In this document: positions 16,508 to 24,638 of the stretch, one piece after another | How the letters are laid out: the number at the start of each line of letters is the position of its first letter | Position numbering within the stretch: position 1 is the first letter of the stretch | Assembly: GCF_001688725.2 (NCBI RefSeq) | Contig: NZ_CP015401.2 | Coordinates: 4,596,001-4,660,000, forward strand | Length of the DNA: 64,000 bases | Source of the DNA: Bacteroides caecimuris | GTDB lineage: Bacteria > Bacteroidota > Bacteroidia > Bacteroidales > Bacteroidaceae | Direction: 5' to 3' | The notes under the pieces: generated by a model | The model's input: the letters and a program-made list of their open reading frames with translations, nothing else | Told to the model about the DNA's origin: nothing | Database searches by the model: none | Program-made: the position numbers and the translations under genes

Positions 16508-19249
16508 ATGGAAAATAATTTTTATGCTGATGATTGCGGAGTGCTGATAGGGCTAGTCTCTGCTCCGCCGGCTTTGGGAGAAGACGATTTTTTCAAAATG
16601 GAAATAGAGGAAGAGCTATCCAGCCACTATAAAGCGGATAGAAGGAGGTATATGCTCAAAGGAGAGTTTGATGTTTCCAATATCCTTTACACTCCAATTG
16701 GTTATAAGTCATTCGGAGAGAATAGTTTAATGTTTTTTTCTCTCTTTGATGACTTCTCTTATCCTAACCGTGTATTTCACCCTTTTCATGGAAATCGTGA
16801 AGCTAAGGATCCTAAAAAGCAATATCAAAATTATGATTATCAACTGGTGGTGGGGCTTAATACTATGTTGAGAGAAGTAGGGTGGTCCGATTCGTTGGAA
16901 AAACAATCATTGGCTTCTGTTTTTAAGCCAAAGGAGCTTTTGCAGTATCCTTTTACCTGTGTGACACGCTTCAAAGTGAACGGATGCTTTTTGTGTGGCA
17001 ACGGACTGGATTTTACGGAACTAGTAAAGAAGAAAATTCACCTGCTTCATCGGACTGATGGGATGCATGTTGTTGTATTAAATGGTTTGGGCGGAGATGA
17101 ACTTATCTTGATAAATTTTGCAAATACGATTAGTAAACTTTCTGAGTTTGTATATAAATGTCGAAATTTGCAAATTAGGGATTTGAATTTGCCGGGATAT
17201 GGTGAGTGGTATGAGACTATATTAAAGCAGCGTGTGTCGGTTGAGAAAGATAAACGATATGTTTGGGAGGAGGCACACGTGTTTACTTCTGCATATTCTT
17301 TACCTGGATATGCGATAGGCTGTAATGAATCGACTTGTTATGATATGCAACAAGAGAAGTTTGATGTCTTGTTCTCATTTTCATGGGATATCAAGCCGGG
17401 GCATATAAAAAGTTTCTTGTCAAAATTTGGATTACTGCTCAAGGACTTAAATCTGCCGGATGGCGGCAATATATACCAGATGAGTAGTTCCGCATGGAGA
17501 TATTCGATTCATTTGAAGGAGCTTGGCGAATGTGGCGTTAACCTATTTGAAATAATGAATGCGTTGCGAAATTTTGACTTGGAGAGAAGTAATACACGCA
17601 AACTGCATACGTCTATATCTGTGAATGATACAACTGCCACCATCTTGGAAGAAGTATCAAAAGAGATAAAGATTGAAGATCATCCGAATAGTCGGGTTTT
17701 GGTTGAGGAATATTTTTATGATGGTGATTTCTTGAGAAACTTAAGACGTGGTTTGGATAAGTCTAAGATTTCCAAGGTGCTGAAAGAACGGATTATGAAG
17801 ATGTATCATAACTACAATGATTGTATCCAAGATCCGGTATTTTTTGTAAGTTTTATAGAGTTGAGACATTTCCTGGATTCGTTTAGTTCTGTCGTACTCA
17901 GTTATGCAAACCGTCTCACGAGCTATGCTTCGAAAGAAATGCACGAGTGGATGGATAATAGTGTGAGGGATTTTGAACATGCATACTTAAACCGTTTTCA
18001 TCAAAGTAGCAGAATGCGAACGCTCTCGGATTTTAATTTAGAGTGGAACGGTGGTATTCAGCAATTGATATCTTCGATGGACTTTACCTATAAAACCTTT
18101 ATGCATGTCTGTGGAATGGGGAAACTCAACAAGTTTATGTATGTATCAGGATATGAGAGGGTGCACGTGACGGATCACTCTTATCGGATTAATATGCAGC
18201 ATATCACTTATCCGGAGTTGTTTGTTTCCACCATTTGGAAGGAATTGTTTAATTTTCTACTGACAGAAGGTACGAAGAAAGATAAGAAAGACTCTGTGCC
18301 GCTGAAAGAACTGTGTTCTGATAATTTTGTTTATGGCCTGAAAAATCGTGTTTCGTTACATTATGGGTTTAATAAGGAAAATGCGGTATGCAAGACATTT
18401 CTGGATTTGATAGATAATGAATATATTGTGAGTGTCATTGCCGATACATTATCTTTCTATTATGGTTATAATCAGAATTATGATAATTTTTCATATTGGT
18501 ATTGGCGTCATTTAATGCAATCGTCATTATATCACGAACTTGACGGGAAATTGAATAAAGAACGTTTTATTATGTTTTTGGGACGTGTCTTGTTTATTTA
18601 TGTTTTATCGGGAAAGAATGGCGATGATTTACGTTTGAAGCCATTTGATTCCTGTTTGTCGGAGTATTGGATGTTGTATTTTGAGGATGTGTATTCTGTA
18701 GTACGGATATTAGATGAAATATTGGATAAAAAGGATTTTAAACGTACAATGATTGGGTTTTCCAATAAGTTGTTTTTCACTTCCTATCCGCAAATTGTGG
18801 AGTTTATGAATGAGAAGACGGGCGGAGATAAGCAGGTGGTTATGGCAAAGATGCCGGTCCTTGTAAAGGATATTCGTGAGAAATATGTTGAAAAATTCAT
18901 GGATGATTTCTCATCTAACAGGTTGCCGTTAGATAAATGTGAATTCCCCTGTAACTTTATAGGCTCTTTCCTGCCTTCGTTTTTGTGTTATTTGAAGGCT
19001 TTAAACGGGCAGGGGTGTAATACGGATGTTGCCCAAATGCTGCAGCGTGATGAAAATGGAAAACCGGATTTGGCGGCAGATGAGGCGGATTGTTATAGTA
19101 ATATTCTGGTGGATTCTTTTGGGGGTACTTTTTGCATTCATGGAGAGGTGCAGAGAAAGTATTTTGCAGCGCGTTCGGTGTTTTATATGACTATCTTCCA
19201 TTTTTGTGAGAAAAACATTATATCAACTATAAAAGTGGGAAAATCATGA
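16508..19249 (+). CDS. Large protein of unknown function paired with a phosphoesterase
   Basis: I do not recognise this 913-aa protein. It has no signal peptide and no obvious membrane segment. The N-terminal third contains alternating strand/helix blocks (FTCVTRFKVNGCFLCGNG, MHVVVLNGLGGDELILINFA, SKLSEFVYKCRNLQI, then FDVLFSFSWDIKPGHIKSFL), suggesting one or two ferredoxin-like alpha/beta domains. From about residue 400 on it is mostly helical and aromatic-rich. The GGDEL is not a convincing diguanylate cyclase site, since the flanking signature is missing. The stop overlaps the start of the phosphoesterase gene (ATGA, 19246-19249), so the two are translated together and probably act as a pair. 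Confidence 0.8.
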   Translation: MENNFYADDCGVLIGLVSAPPALGEDDFFKMEIEEELSSHYKADRRRYMLKGEFDVSNILYTPIGYKSFGENSLMFFSLFDDFSYPNRVFHPFHGNREAKDPKKQYQNYDYQLVVGLNTMLREVGWSDSLEKQSLASVFKPKELLQYPFTCVTRFKVNGCFLCGNGLDFTELVKKKIHLLHRTDGMHVVVLNGLGGDELILINFANTISKLSEFVYKCRNLQIRDLNLPGYGEWYETILKQRVSVEKDKRYVWEEAHVFTSAYSLPGYAIGCNESTCYDMQQEKFDVLFSFSWDIKPGHIKSFLSKFGLLLKDLNLPDGGNIYQMSSSAWRYSIHLKELGECGVNLFEIMNALRNFDLERSNTRKLHTSISVNDTTATILEEVSKEIKIEDHPNSRVLVEEYFYDGDFLRNLRRGLDKSKISKVLKERIMKMYHNYNDCIQDPVFFVSFIELRHFLDSFSSVVLSYANRLTSYASKEMHEWMDNSVRDFEHAYLNRFHQSSRMRTLSDFNLEWNGGIQQLISSMDFTYKTFMHVCGMGKLNKFMYVSGYERVHVTDHSYRINMQHITYPELFVSTIWKELFNFLLTEGTKKDKKDSVPLKELCSDNFVYGLKNRVSLHYGFNKENAVCKTFLDLIDNEYIVSVIADTLSFYYGYNQNYDNFSYWYWRHLMQSSLYHELDGKLNKERFIMFLGRVLFIYVLSGKNGDDLRLKPFDSCLSEYWMLYFEDVYSVVRILDEILDKKDFKRTMIGFSNKLFFTSYPQIVEFMNEKTGGDKQVVMAKMPVLVKDIREKYVEKFMDDFSSNRLPLDKCEFPCNFIGSFLPSFLCYLKALNGQGCNTDVAQMLQRDENGKPDLAADEADCYSNILVDSFGGTFCIHGEVQRKYFAARSVFYMTIFHFCEKNIISTIKVGKS

Positions 19250-20715
19250 TTATCTTAAGTATAGCGGATTTACATACTCCGGCTGTTTATAAGGAAACGG
19301 TAAAAGAATGTACGCAAAGTGTTGAACTTCAAAGTACGGTTCGGTATTTTAATCGGTTTATGTCCGAGTTGATGGCAAAGGAGCCCGAATGGATTCCCGA
19401 TTATTTATGTATTTGCGGAGATATTGCATCAAAAGCGAAAGGTGAGGAATATCAATTGGCTAAAGAGTTGATAAAACAGTTGGCCAAAACTTGCTGTTTG
19501 TCTGATGATTATATATTAATGGTTCCTGGGAATCATGATATGAATGTTTCCGGTATGCTTGAACAGAAAGAGCATGGTGGTTATAAACTGAAAGAAAAGG
19601 ATAAGGATGCCTATCTCAGTGCCATAAATAATTTATTAGAAACGAAAAGCAAGAAACGAAAAGAGGATGATGTGAAATATATTTCGTCCATTTTTGGGGC
19701 GTATTCTGATTTTAGAAAAGAATTTATTAATGAGTCTATTCCTTATTTTACGTTTCCGCCAGAGTATATTCCCCCTGCTGTAGCTTATACTTGTGGTTAC
19801 AAAGTTTTTGAGAAAAACAAGACGGTATTTGTGGAACTGAACAGCTCTTGGTTTGATTTGCCTAAACTCTCGGCTAGAAATGCTGTGCGTTTTGGGGATT
19901 TACACATTCAATGGTTGTATAATGAAATTAAAGAGATGAAGCAGCGTGGATATTATGTAGTGACGATGTTTCATCACTCTTTGAGGTATCTGGATTTAGC
20001 AGAATATCAGACTCGTGATCCGCAGTTTCCTGTGTATGATAATATTATTGATATGTCCGACTTATGCTTGTCGGGGCATGAGCATGGTTCTAAATCGAAG
20101 GAACCGGACATGTTAGGAAATACATGCCAGTATATATTGAATGGGGGATTTTACTCGCCGGACGCGCATAACAGGGTGATGGAATCATGTGCTTCATTGA
20201 TTAAAATAGATCCTTATAAAGAGCAGTTGACGATTCGTAGGTTTGCTAAAGGTACTGACGGGCAATGGCATGAAGGCCGGGAAGCGAAAACTTACTCTAC
20301 GCTTTCTCACTTAAAAAATGAAATCATACTTCCTTCGGCTGTTAGCCCCCAGTTGTCCAATATGCTTTTTTTCGATTCGACGGATAAGATAAAATTGTAC
20401 CAGCGGATTGTATTGAGGTATTTGGGAAGTGATTATAAAATTTTAGAGACGGAAAGGGCAGGTAAGTTTAAGCTGCAAAGTACGCTTGAAGACAATATTA
20501 TCCCATTGCGTTATGTTATTTTTCTTGAGATGGAACGAGCCATTCCAAATGATATTTTAAATCGTGAACCTAACGAGCAATTGATTGTTATATGTATGTG
20601 CAGGTATGAGAAGGAAACGGATAAACAGAACTATTTAAAACTGATGCGTGAATATAAGAAAGATGTCTTGAAGCAAAAAATGATATTCTTTTCTTTGTTA
20701 AGTGCTGATTTTTAG
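19246..20715 (+). CDS. Calcineurin-like metallophosphoesterase
   Basis: A 489-aa protein with the full set of metallophosphoesterase metal ligands: ILSIADLHTP (D-x-H), YLCICGDIASKA (GDxxS/A), MVPGNHDMNV (GNHD), TMFHHSLRYL (H) and LSGHEHGSKS (GHxH). The last 120 residues or so, from about 365, are an extra domain without a family I recognise. The family hydrolyses phosphodiesters or phosphomonoesters, including cyclic nucleotides and nucleic acids; the substrate here is unknown. It is translationally coupled to the 913-aa protein and is the last gene of the VirE-like unit. Confidence 0.88.
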   Translation: MIILSIADLHTPAVYKETVKECTQSVELQSTVRYFNRFMSELMAKEPEWIPDYLCICGDIASKAKGEEYQLAKELIKQLAKTCCLSDDYILMVPGNHDMNVSGMLEQKEHGGYKLKEKDKDAYLSAINNLLETKSKKRKEDDVKYISSIFGAYSDFRKEFINESIPYFTFPPEYIPPAVAYTCGYKVFEKNKTVFVELNSSWFDLPKLSARNAVRFGDLHIQWLYNEIKEMKQRGYYVVTMFHHSLRYLDLAEYQTRDPQFPVYDNIIDMSDLCLSGHEHGSKSKEPDMLGNTCQYILNGGFYSPDAHNRVMESCASLIKIDPYKEQLTIRRFAKGTDGQWHEGREAKTYSTLSHLKNEIILPSAVSPQLSNMLFFDSTDKIKLYQRIVLRYLGSDYKILETERAGKFKLQSTLEDNIIPLRYVIFLEMERAIPNDILNREPNEQLIVICMCRYEKETDKQNYLKLMREYKKDVLKQKMIFFSLLSADF

Positions 20716-20724
20716 CCGTTTTGT

Positions 20725-20754
20725 TTTGCGTTAATGAATTTATTCATATCTTTG
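20725..20754 (+). promoter_or_regulatory. Promoter of the small protein gene at 20770
   Basis: TTTG at 20725-20728 and TATCTTTG at 20747-20754, spacer 18 nt. Transcription would begin near 20761, which rules out a start at 20734 inside the promoter. Confidence 0.65.
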
Positions 20755-20769
20755 CACCGTGTTTTCACA

Positions 20770-20976
20770 ATGAATATGCCTATGAAAGAAGAACTTGAAA
20801 AGGCTTTTGCCAAATTATTCCCGGACTACGAGGCTGGTCAGGAATATGCTTTTTCACATGATGAATTATCTTCTGCAGATTTTGAGCGTTATGAAGAAAT
20901 TGGAGAGGTAATAGAAGCTTCGCTTAATGATACTACTGTGGTGGAAATATCAAACAAGGTATATCATTTCTTGTAA
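20770..20976 (+). CDS. Small acidic protein, unknown function
   Basis: 68 aa from ATG 20770 (MNMPMKEELEKAFAKLFPDY). ATGs at 20776 and 20782 are also possible, and 20782 gives a more usual leader length given the promoter at 20725-20754. The protein is acidic and probably helix-rich at the start (EELEKAFAKLFPDYE) with a short strand at the end (TVVEISNKVYHFL). It has its own promoter and a hairpin downstream, so it is a single-gene unit. I do not recognise the family. Confidence 0.6.
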   Translation: MNMPMKEELEKAFAKLFPDYEAGQEYAFSHDELSSADFERYEEIGEVIEASLNDTTVVEISNKVYHFL

Positions 20977-20996
20977 TTTTATACTTACTCCATGTA

Positions 20997-21051
20997 AGTA
21001 AAAGCGGGGGGATGTATTCTTTATAGAAAATTACTTCTCCCCGCTTTTACT
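20997..21051 (+). terminator. Hairpin after the small protein gene
   Basis: AGTAAAAGCGGGG (20997-21009) pairs perfectly with CCCCGCTTTTACT (21039-21051), a 13-bp stem with a 29-nt loop, followed by TATAATTTTGG. The loop is long for a textbook terminator. Confidence 0.55.
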
Positions 21052-21159
21052 ATAATTTTGGATTCTGGTGGTTATATGTTTTTCATTTCTTGAAACGTGC
21101 TTTTCAATAAATCGCGTTAATAATTAACTGAAACTACTATCTGTTAATCAGTTTTATTG

Positions 21160-21167
21160 TATCTTTG
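21160..21167 (+). promoter_or_regulatory. -7 element of the ABC exporter gene
   Basis: TATCTTTG followed by CGG, 27 nt before the ATG at 21194. No clear -33 match. Confidence 0.5.
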
Positions 21168-21193
21168 CGGTCTTAACTTTTTAATGGTAAATA

Positions 21194-23029
21194 ATGAAGG
21201 AATTTCTACAACTAATGCGACGTTTCGTGTCGCCTTATAAAAAGTATATCGGCTGGGCTATTTTGCTGAATATTTTGTCTGCTGTATTTAATGTGTTTTC
21301 GTTCACTTTCTTGATTCCGATTCTGAGTATTCTGTTTAAAACAGAAGGAGCGGATAAAGTATACCATTATATGGAATGGGGCAGTGGTGATTTAGCGGAG
21401 GTTGCCAAAAATAACTTCTATTATTACATATCTCAAATGATAGTGGATAATGGACCGACTGTAGCCCTTATCTTTTTGGGATTGTTCCTGATGATAATGA
21501 CATTATTCAAAACAGGTTGTTACTTCGCTTCTTCGGCAGTGATGATTCCGTTGCGTACGGGAGTTGTGCGGGATATCCGTATCATGGTGTATGCCAAGGT
21601 GATGCGTCTGCCGATGTCTTTCTTTTCGGAAGAGAGAAAGGGAGATATTATAGCTCGTATGAGTGGTGACGTGGGAGAGGTTGAAAACTCCATTACCAGT
21701 TCGTTGGACATGCTGATGAAGAGCCCGATTATGATTATCTTGTATTTCGCGACGTTGGTTGTGACCAGTTGGCAGTTGACTCTTTTTACTATCGTTGTAT
21801 TGCCGGGAATGGGTTGGCTGATGGGAGTAGTCGGAAGAAAACTGAAACGCCAGTCATTGGAGGCACAGTCAAAATGGAGTGATACGATGTCGCAACTGGA
21901 AGAGACATTGGGAGGGTTGCGCATTATCAAAGCTTTCATCGCGGAAGATAAAATGATTAACCGCTTCACCAAATGCAGTAACGAGCTTCGTGATGCAACC
22001 AACAGAGTTGCTATACGTCAGGCTATGGCACATCCGATGAGCGAGTTCTTGGGAACCATTCTGATTGTAGCCGTACTGTGGTTTGGGGGTACATTGATTT
22101 TGGGACAGAATGCAACTATCGATGCTCCTACATTCATTTTCTATATGGTGATTCTGTATAGTGTAATCAATCCGCTGAAAGACTTTGCTAAAGCGGGATA
22201 CAACATTCCGAAAGGTTTGGCTTCTATGGAACGCGTGGATAAAATCCTGAAAGCAGAAAATAAGATTAAGGAAATTCCGAATCCGAAACCGCTGAAAGGC
22301 TTGAACGATAGAATAGAATTTAAAGATATTTCTTTCAGCTATGATGGTAAGAGAGAGGTACTGAAACATGTAAATCTGACAGTTCCCAAAGGAAAAACGA
22401 TTGCACTGGTTGGACAGTCAGGTTCCGGTAAATCTACCTTAGTCGATTTGTTGCCACGTTACCACGATGTACAGGAAGGAGATATTACCATTGACGGAAC
22501 GAGCATCCGCGACGTGCGTATTGCCGATTTACGCAGTCTGATTGGTAATGTAAACCAGGAAGCTATTCTGTTCAATGATACATTCTTCAATAACATTGCT
22601 TTCGGTGTGGAGAATGCGACAATGGAACAAGTGATAGAAGCAGCGAAGATTGCCAATGCACATGATTTCATCATGGAGAAACCGGAAGGATATAATATGA
22701 ATATCGGCGACCGTGGTGGTAAATTGTCCGGTGGTCAGCGCCAGCGTATCAGTATCGCCCGTGCCATTTTGAAGAATCCTCCGATTCTGATTCTCGATGA
22801 GGCTACTTCTGCATTGGATACCGAATCAGAACGCCTCGTGCAGGAAGCGTTGGAACGTTTGATGAAAACACGTACGACGATTGCTATTGCCCACCGCCTT
22901 TCTACTATCAAGAATGCGGATGAAATCTGCGTCCTGTACGAAGGAGAGATTGTAGAACGTGGTAAGCATGAGGATCTTATAGAATTAAACGGCTATTACA
23001 AACGCCTGCATGATATGCAACAGCTGTAA
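21194..23029 (+). CDS. ABC exporter, fused permease and ATPase (MsbA-like)
   Basis: A 611-aa half-transporter. Residues about 1-330 form six membrane segments (WAILLNILSAVFNVFSFTFL, VALIFLGLFLMIMTLF, MIILYFATLVVTSWQLTLFT and others). The ATPase follows: VGQSGSGKST (Walker A, about 407), LSGGQRQRISIARAI (ABC signature, about 512) and PILILDEATSALD (Walker B), then the H-loop IAIAHRLSTI. The family exports lipids, including lipid A precursors (MsbA), or peptides. A lipid A or LPS-core role is plausible but not shown by sequence. It is a single-gene unit converging on the RNase H gene. Confidence 0.93.
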   Translation: MKEFLQLMRRFVSPYKKYIGWAILLNILSAVFNVFSFTFLIPILSILFKTEGADKVYHYMEWGSGDLAEVAKNNFYYYISQMIVDNGPTVALIFLGLFLMIMTLFKTGCYFASSAVMIPLRTGVVRDIRIMVYAKVMRLPMSFFSEERKGDIIARMSGDVGEVENSITSSLDMLMKSPIMIILYFATLVVTSWQLTLFTIVVLPGMGWLMGVVGRKLKRQSLEAQSKWSDTMSQLEETLGGLRIIKAFIAEDKMINRFTKCSNELRDATNRVAIRQAMAHPMSEFLGTILIVAVLWFGGTLILGQNATIDAPTFIFYMVILYSVINPLKDFAKAGYNIPKGLASMERVDKILKAENKIKEIPNPKPLKGLNDRIEFKDISFSYDGKREVLKHVNLTVPKGKTIALVGQSGSGKSTLVDLLPRYHDVQEGDITIDGTSIRDVRIADLRSLIGNVNQEAILFNDTFFNNIAFGVENATMEQVIEAAKIANAHDFIMEKPEGYNMNIGDRGGKLSGGQRQRISIARAILKNPPILILDEATSALDTESERLVQEALERLMKTRTTIAIAHRLSTIKNADEICVLYEGEIVERGKHEDLIELNGYYKRLHDMQQL

Positions 23030-23068
23030 TGCGGCAATTGTAATCTTATGATTGAAATGTATGTTCTT

Positions 23069-23704
23069 CTATTTTCTGCCGAAGTCGGCCGGAATTTCTC
23101 CCCATTCTTTCGTTTCCCATTTCAGGATGCGAGTGGTATACGTATTTCCCTGCAACCATTTTTCTGCCCGTTCGATCAATAAAAACAGTTCTTCCGTTTC
23201 CGGAGTGCGGGGGAGCTTGGTTTTGCACTTCTTTTGCCGTACCCAGCTGATTGCATTGGCGCTGTCGCTGTAAATAGGCATGTCGAAACCTTTGTTCTTC
23301 AACAACGCTAATCCGTGTACGATGGCTAGAAACTCGCCGATATTGTTCGTGCCTTTCATCGGGCCGAAATGAAAAATTTCCTGCCGGCTGGCAATGTGTA
23401 CTCCACGATACTCCATCGGTCCCGGATTGCCGCTGCAGGCTGCGTCGACTGCCAGGCTGTTGTCGATCACGCAAGAGGGTAAAGTATCTGACGAAGGTTT
23501 GGAACCTCCTGACTTAGACTTTGCATTTTTACCGATATAAGCATAAGGAGACATTGCCAACGCGCGTTCCGCTTCTTCGCGCGTATCGAATGATTTGTAT
23601 TTGGCAGCTTCGTATCCTTTTATTTGAAGCTGGCAGTCTGTCCAGGAAGTGTAAATCCCAGGTGTGACACCTTCCCATACGACATAAAATTTTTGTTTTG
23701 CCAT
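23069..23704 (-). CDS. Ribonuclease HI with N-terminal viroplasmin domain
   Basis: A 211-aa protein. Residues 1-50 (KFYVVWEGVTPGIYTSW, AAKYKSFDTREEAERAL) are the caulimovirus viroplasmin/RNase H N-terminal domain that binds RNA-DNA hybrids. After a Ser/Lys/Gly linker (about 58-70) comes RNase H: AVDAACSGNPGPMEY (first Asp), NIGEFLAIVHGLALL (Glu) and PIYSDSANAISWV (second Asp). It degrades the RNA strand of hybrids in the cytoplasm. A -7-like TATATTTG lies upstream on the minus strand (RC of 23754-23761). Confidence 0.93.
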   Translation of the reverse strand: MAKQKFYVVWEGVTPGIYTSWTDCQLQIKGYEAAKYKSFDTREEAERALAMSPYAYIGKNAKSKSGGSKPSSDTLPSCVIDNSLAVDAACSGNPGPMEYRGVHIASRQEIFHFGPMKGTNNIGEFLAIVHGLALLKNKGFDMPIYSDSANAISWVRQKKCKTKLPRTPETEELFLLIERAEKWLQGNTYTTRILKWETKEWGEIPADFGRK

Positions 23705-23866
23705 TTTTCTGACGATAAATTTAAATAGTCAATGAATTGACGCTGCGAAGGTACAAATATATTCTCTAACTGAACAAGAAAGGTAGGGACTACTTATGGT
23801 AAAATAGAGAAATTCATAATTGATAACTAATAATTATCCGTTATCCATTATCTATTATCTATTAAA

Positions 23867-23894
23867 TGACTAATTTTGTGAGCAAAATTAGTCA
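23867..23894 (+). promoter_or_regulatory. Palindrome containing the aroK -7 element
   Basis: TGACTAATTTTG (23867-23878), a 4-nt loop TGAG, and CAAAATTAGTCA (23883-23894) are a perfect 12-bp inverted repeat ending 3 nt before the aroK ATG. TAATTTTG (23871-23878) inside the left arm matches the -7 consensus TAnnTTTG. The element could be an operator, or a hairpin at the 5' end of the transcript. Confidence 0.55.
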
Positions 23895-23897
23895 TTT

Positions 23898-24425
23898 ATG
23901 GTTCGTATTTTCCTTACCGGCTATATGGGTGCCGGAAAAACGACGCTGGGTAAAGCATTTGCCCGGCGGATGGATATATCGTTCATTGATCTGGACTGGT
24001 ATATCGAAGAGCGTTTTCACAAAACTGTTGGAGAATTATTCACTGAACGAGGCGAAACAGGATTCAGGGAACTGGAGCGGAATATGCTTCATGAAGTAGC
24101 CGAGTTTGAGAATGTGGTTATCTCGACGGGAGGTGGAACGCCTTGTTTTTTTGATAATATGGACTTTATGAACCAGACCGGAAAGACGGTTTTTCTTGAT
24201 GTGTATCCGGATGTGCTGTTCAGACGCTTGCGTGTGGCTAAACAGCAACGCCCTATTCTTCAGGGGAAAGAGGATGACGAACTGAAAGTGTTCATCGTTC
24301 AGGCGCTTGAGAAGCGTGCTCCTTTCTATCATCAGGCACAATATGTCTTTAATGCAGACGAATTGGAAGACCGTTGGCAGATTGAAACATCGGTACAACG
24401 CTTGCAACAACTTCTTGGATTATAA
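23898..24425 (+). CDS. aroK: Shikimate kinase
   Basis: A 175-aa protein of normal length for the family. GYMGAGKTTLGKAFA (residues 8-22) is the P-loop; FIDLDWYIEE carries the shikimate-binding Asp; GETGFRELERNML carries the catalytic/binding Arg; VVISTGGGTPC is the GGG substrate loop; RPILQGK is the LID Arg region. It phosphorylates shikimate at the 3-hydroxyl in aromatic amino-acid synthesis. It is a single-gene unit reading away from the RNase H gene. Confidence 0.95.
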   Translation: MVRIFLTGYMGAGKTTLGKAFARRMDISFIDLDWYIEERFHKTVGELFTERGETGFRELERNMLHEVAEFENVVISTGGGTPCFFDNMDFMNQTGKTVFLDVYPDVLFRRLRVAKQQRPILQGKEDDELKVFIVQALEKRAPFYHQAQYVFNADELEDRWQIETSVQRLQQLLGL

Positions 24426-24638
24426 AAATAGGTACAAATTACGCGGATTTTACGGCTTCTCTAAATGTTTGTATGATAGAGAACTAGTGTAATCTGCATC
24501 ATCTGTGCCTGAATCGTATATCAGACTTTATCTTTTTTGATTCTCTTTTTTTTGTTCATTCGGTCAATATTTGTACCTTGCACTCGTTATGAGATTTTTT
24601 ATTGACTAATAACACAAAATTAAGGTAAAGTCTATATC

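Noticed and set aside
16950..17200. GGDEL in the 913-aa protein taken as a diguanylate cyclase active site
   Set aside because: The surrounding GGDEF-domain signature and I-site are absent; a chance match is more likely.
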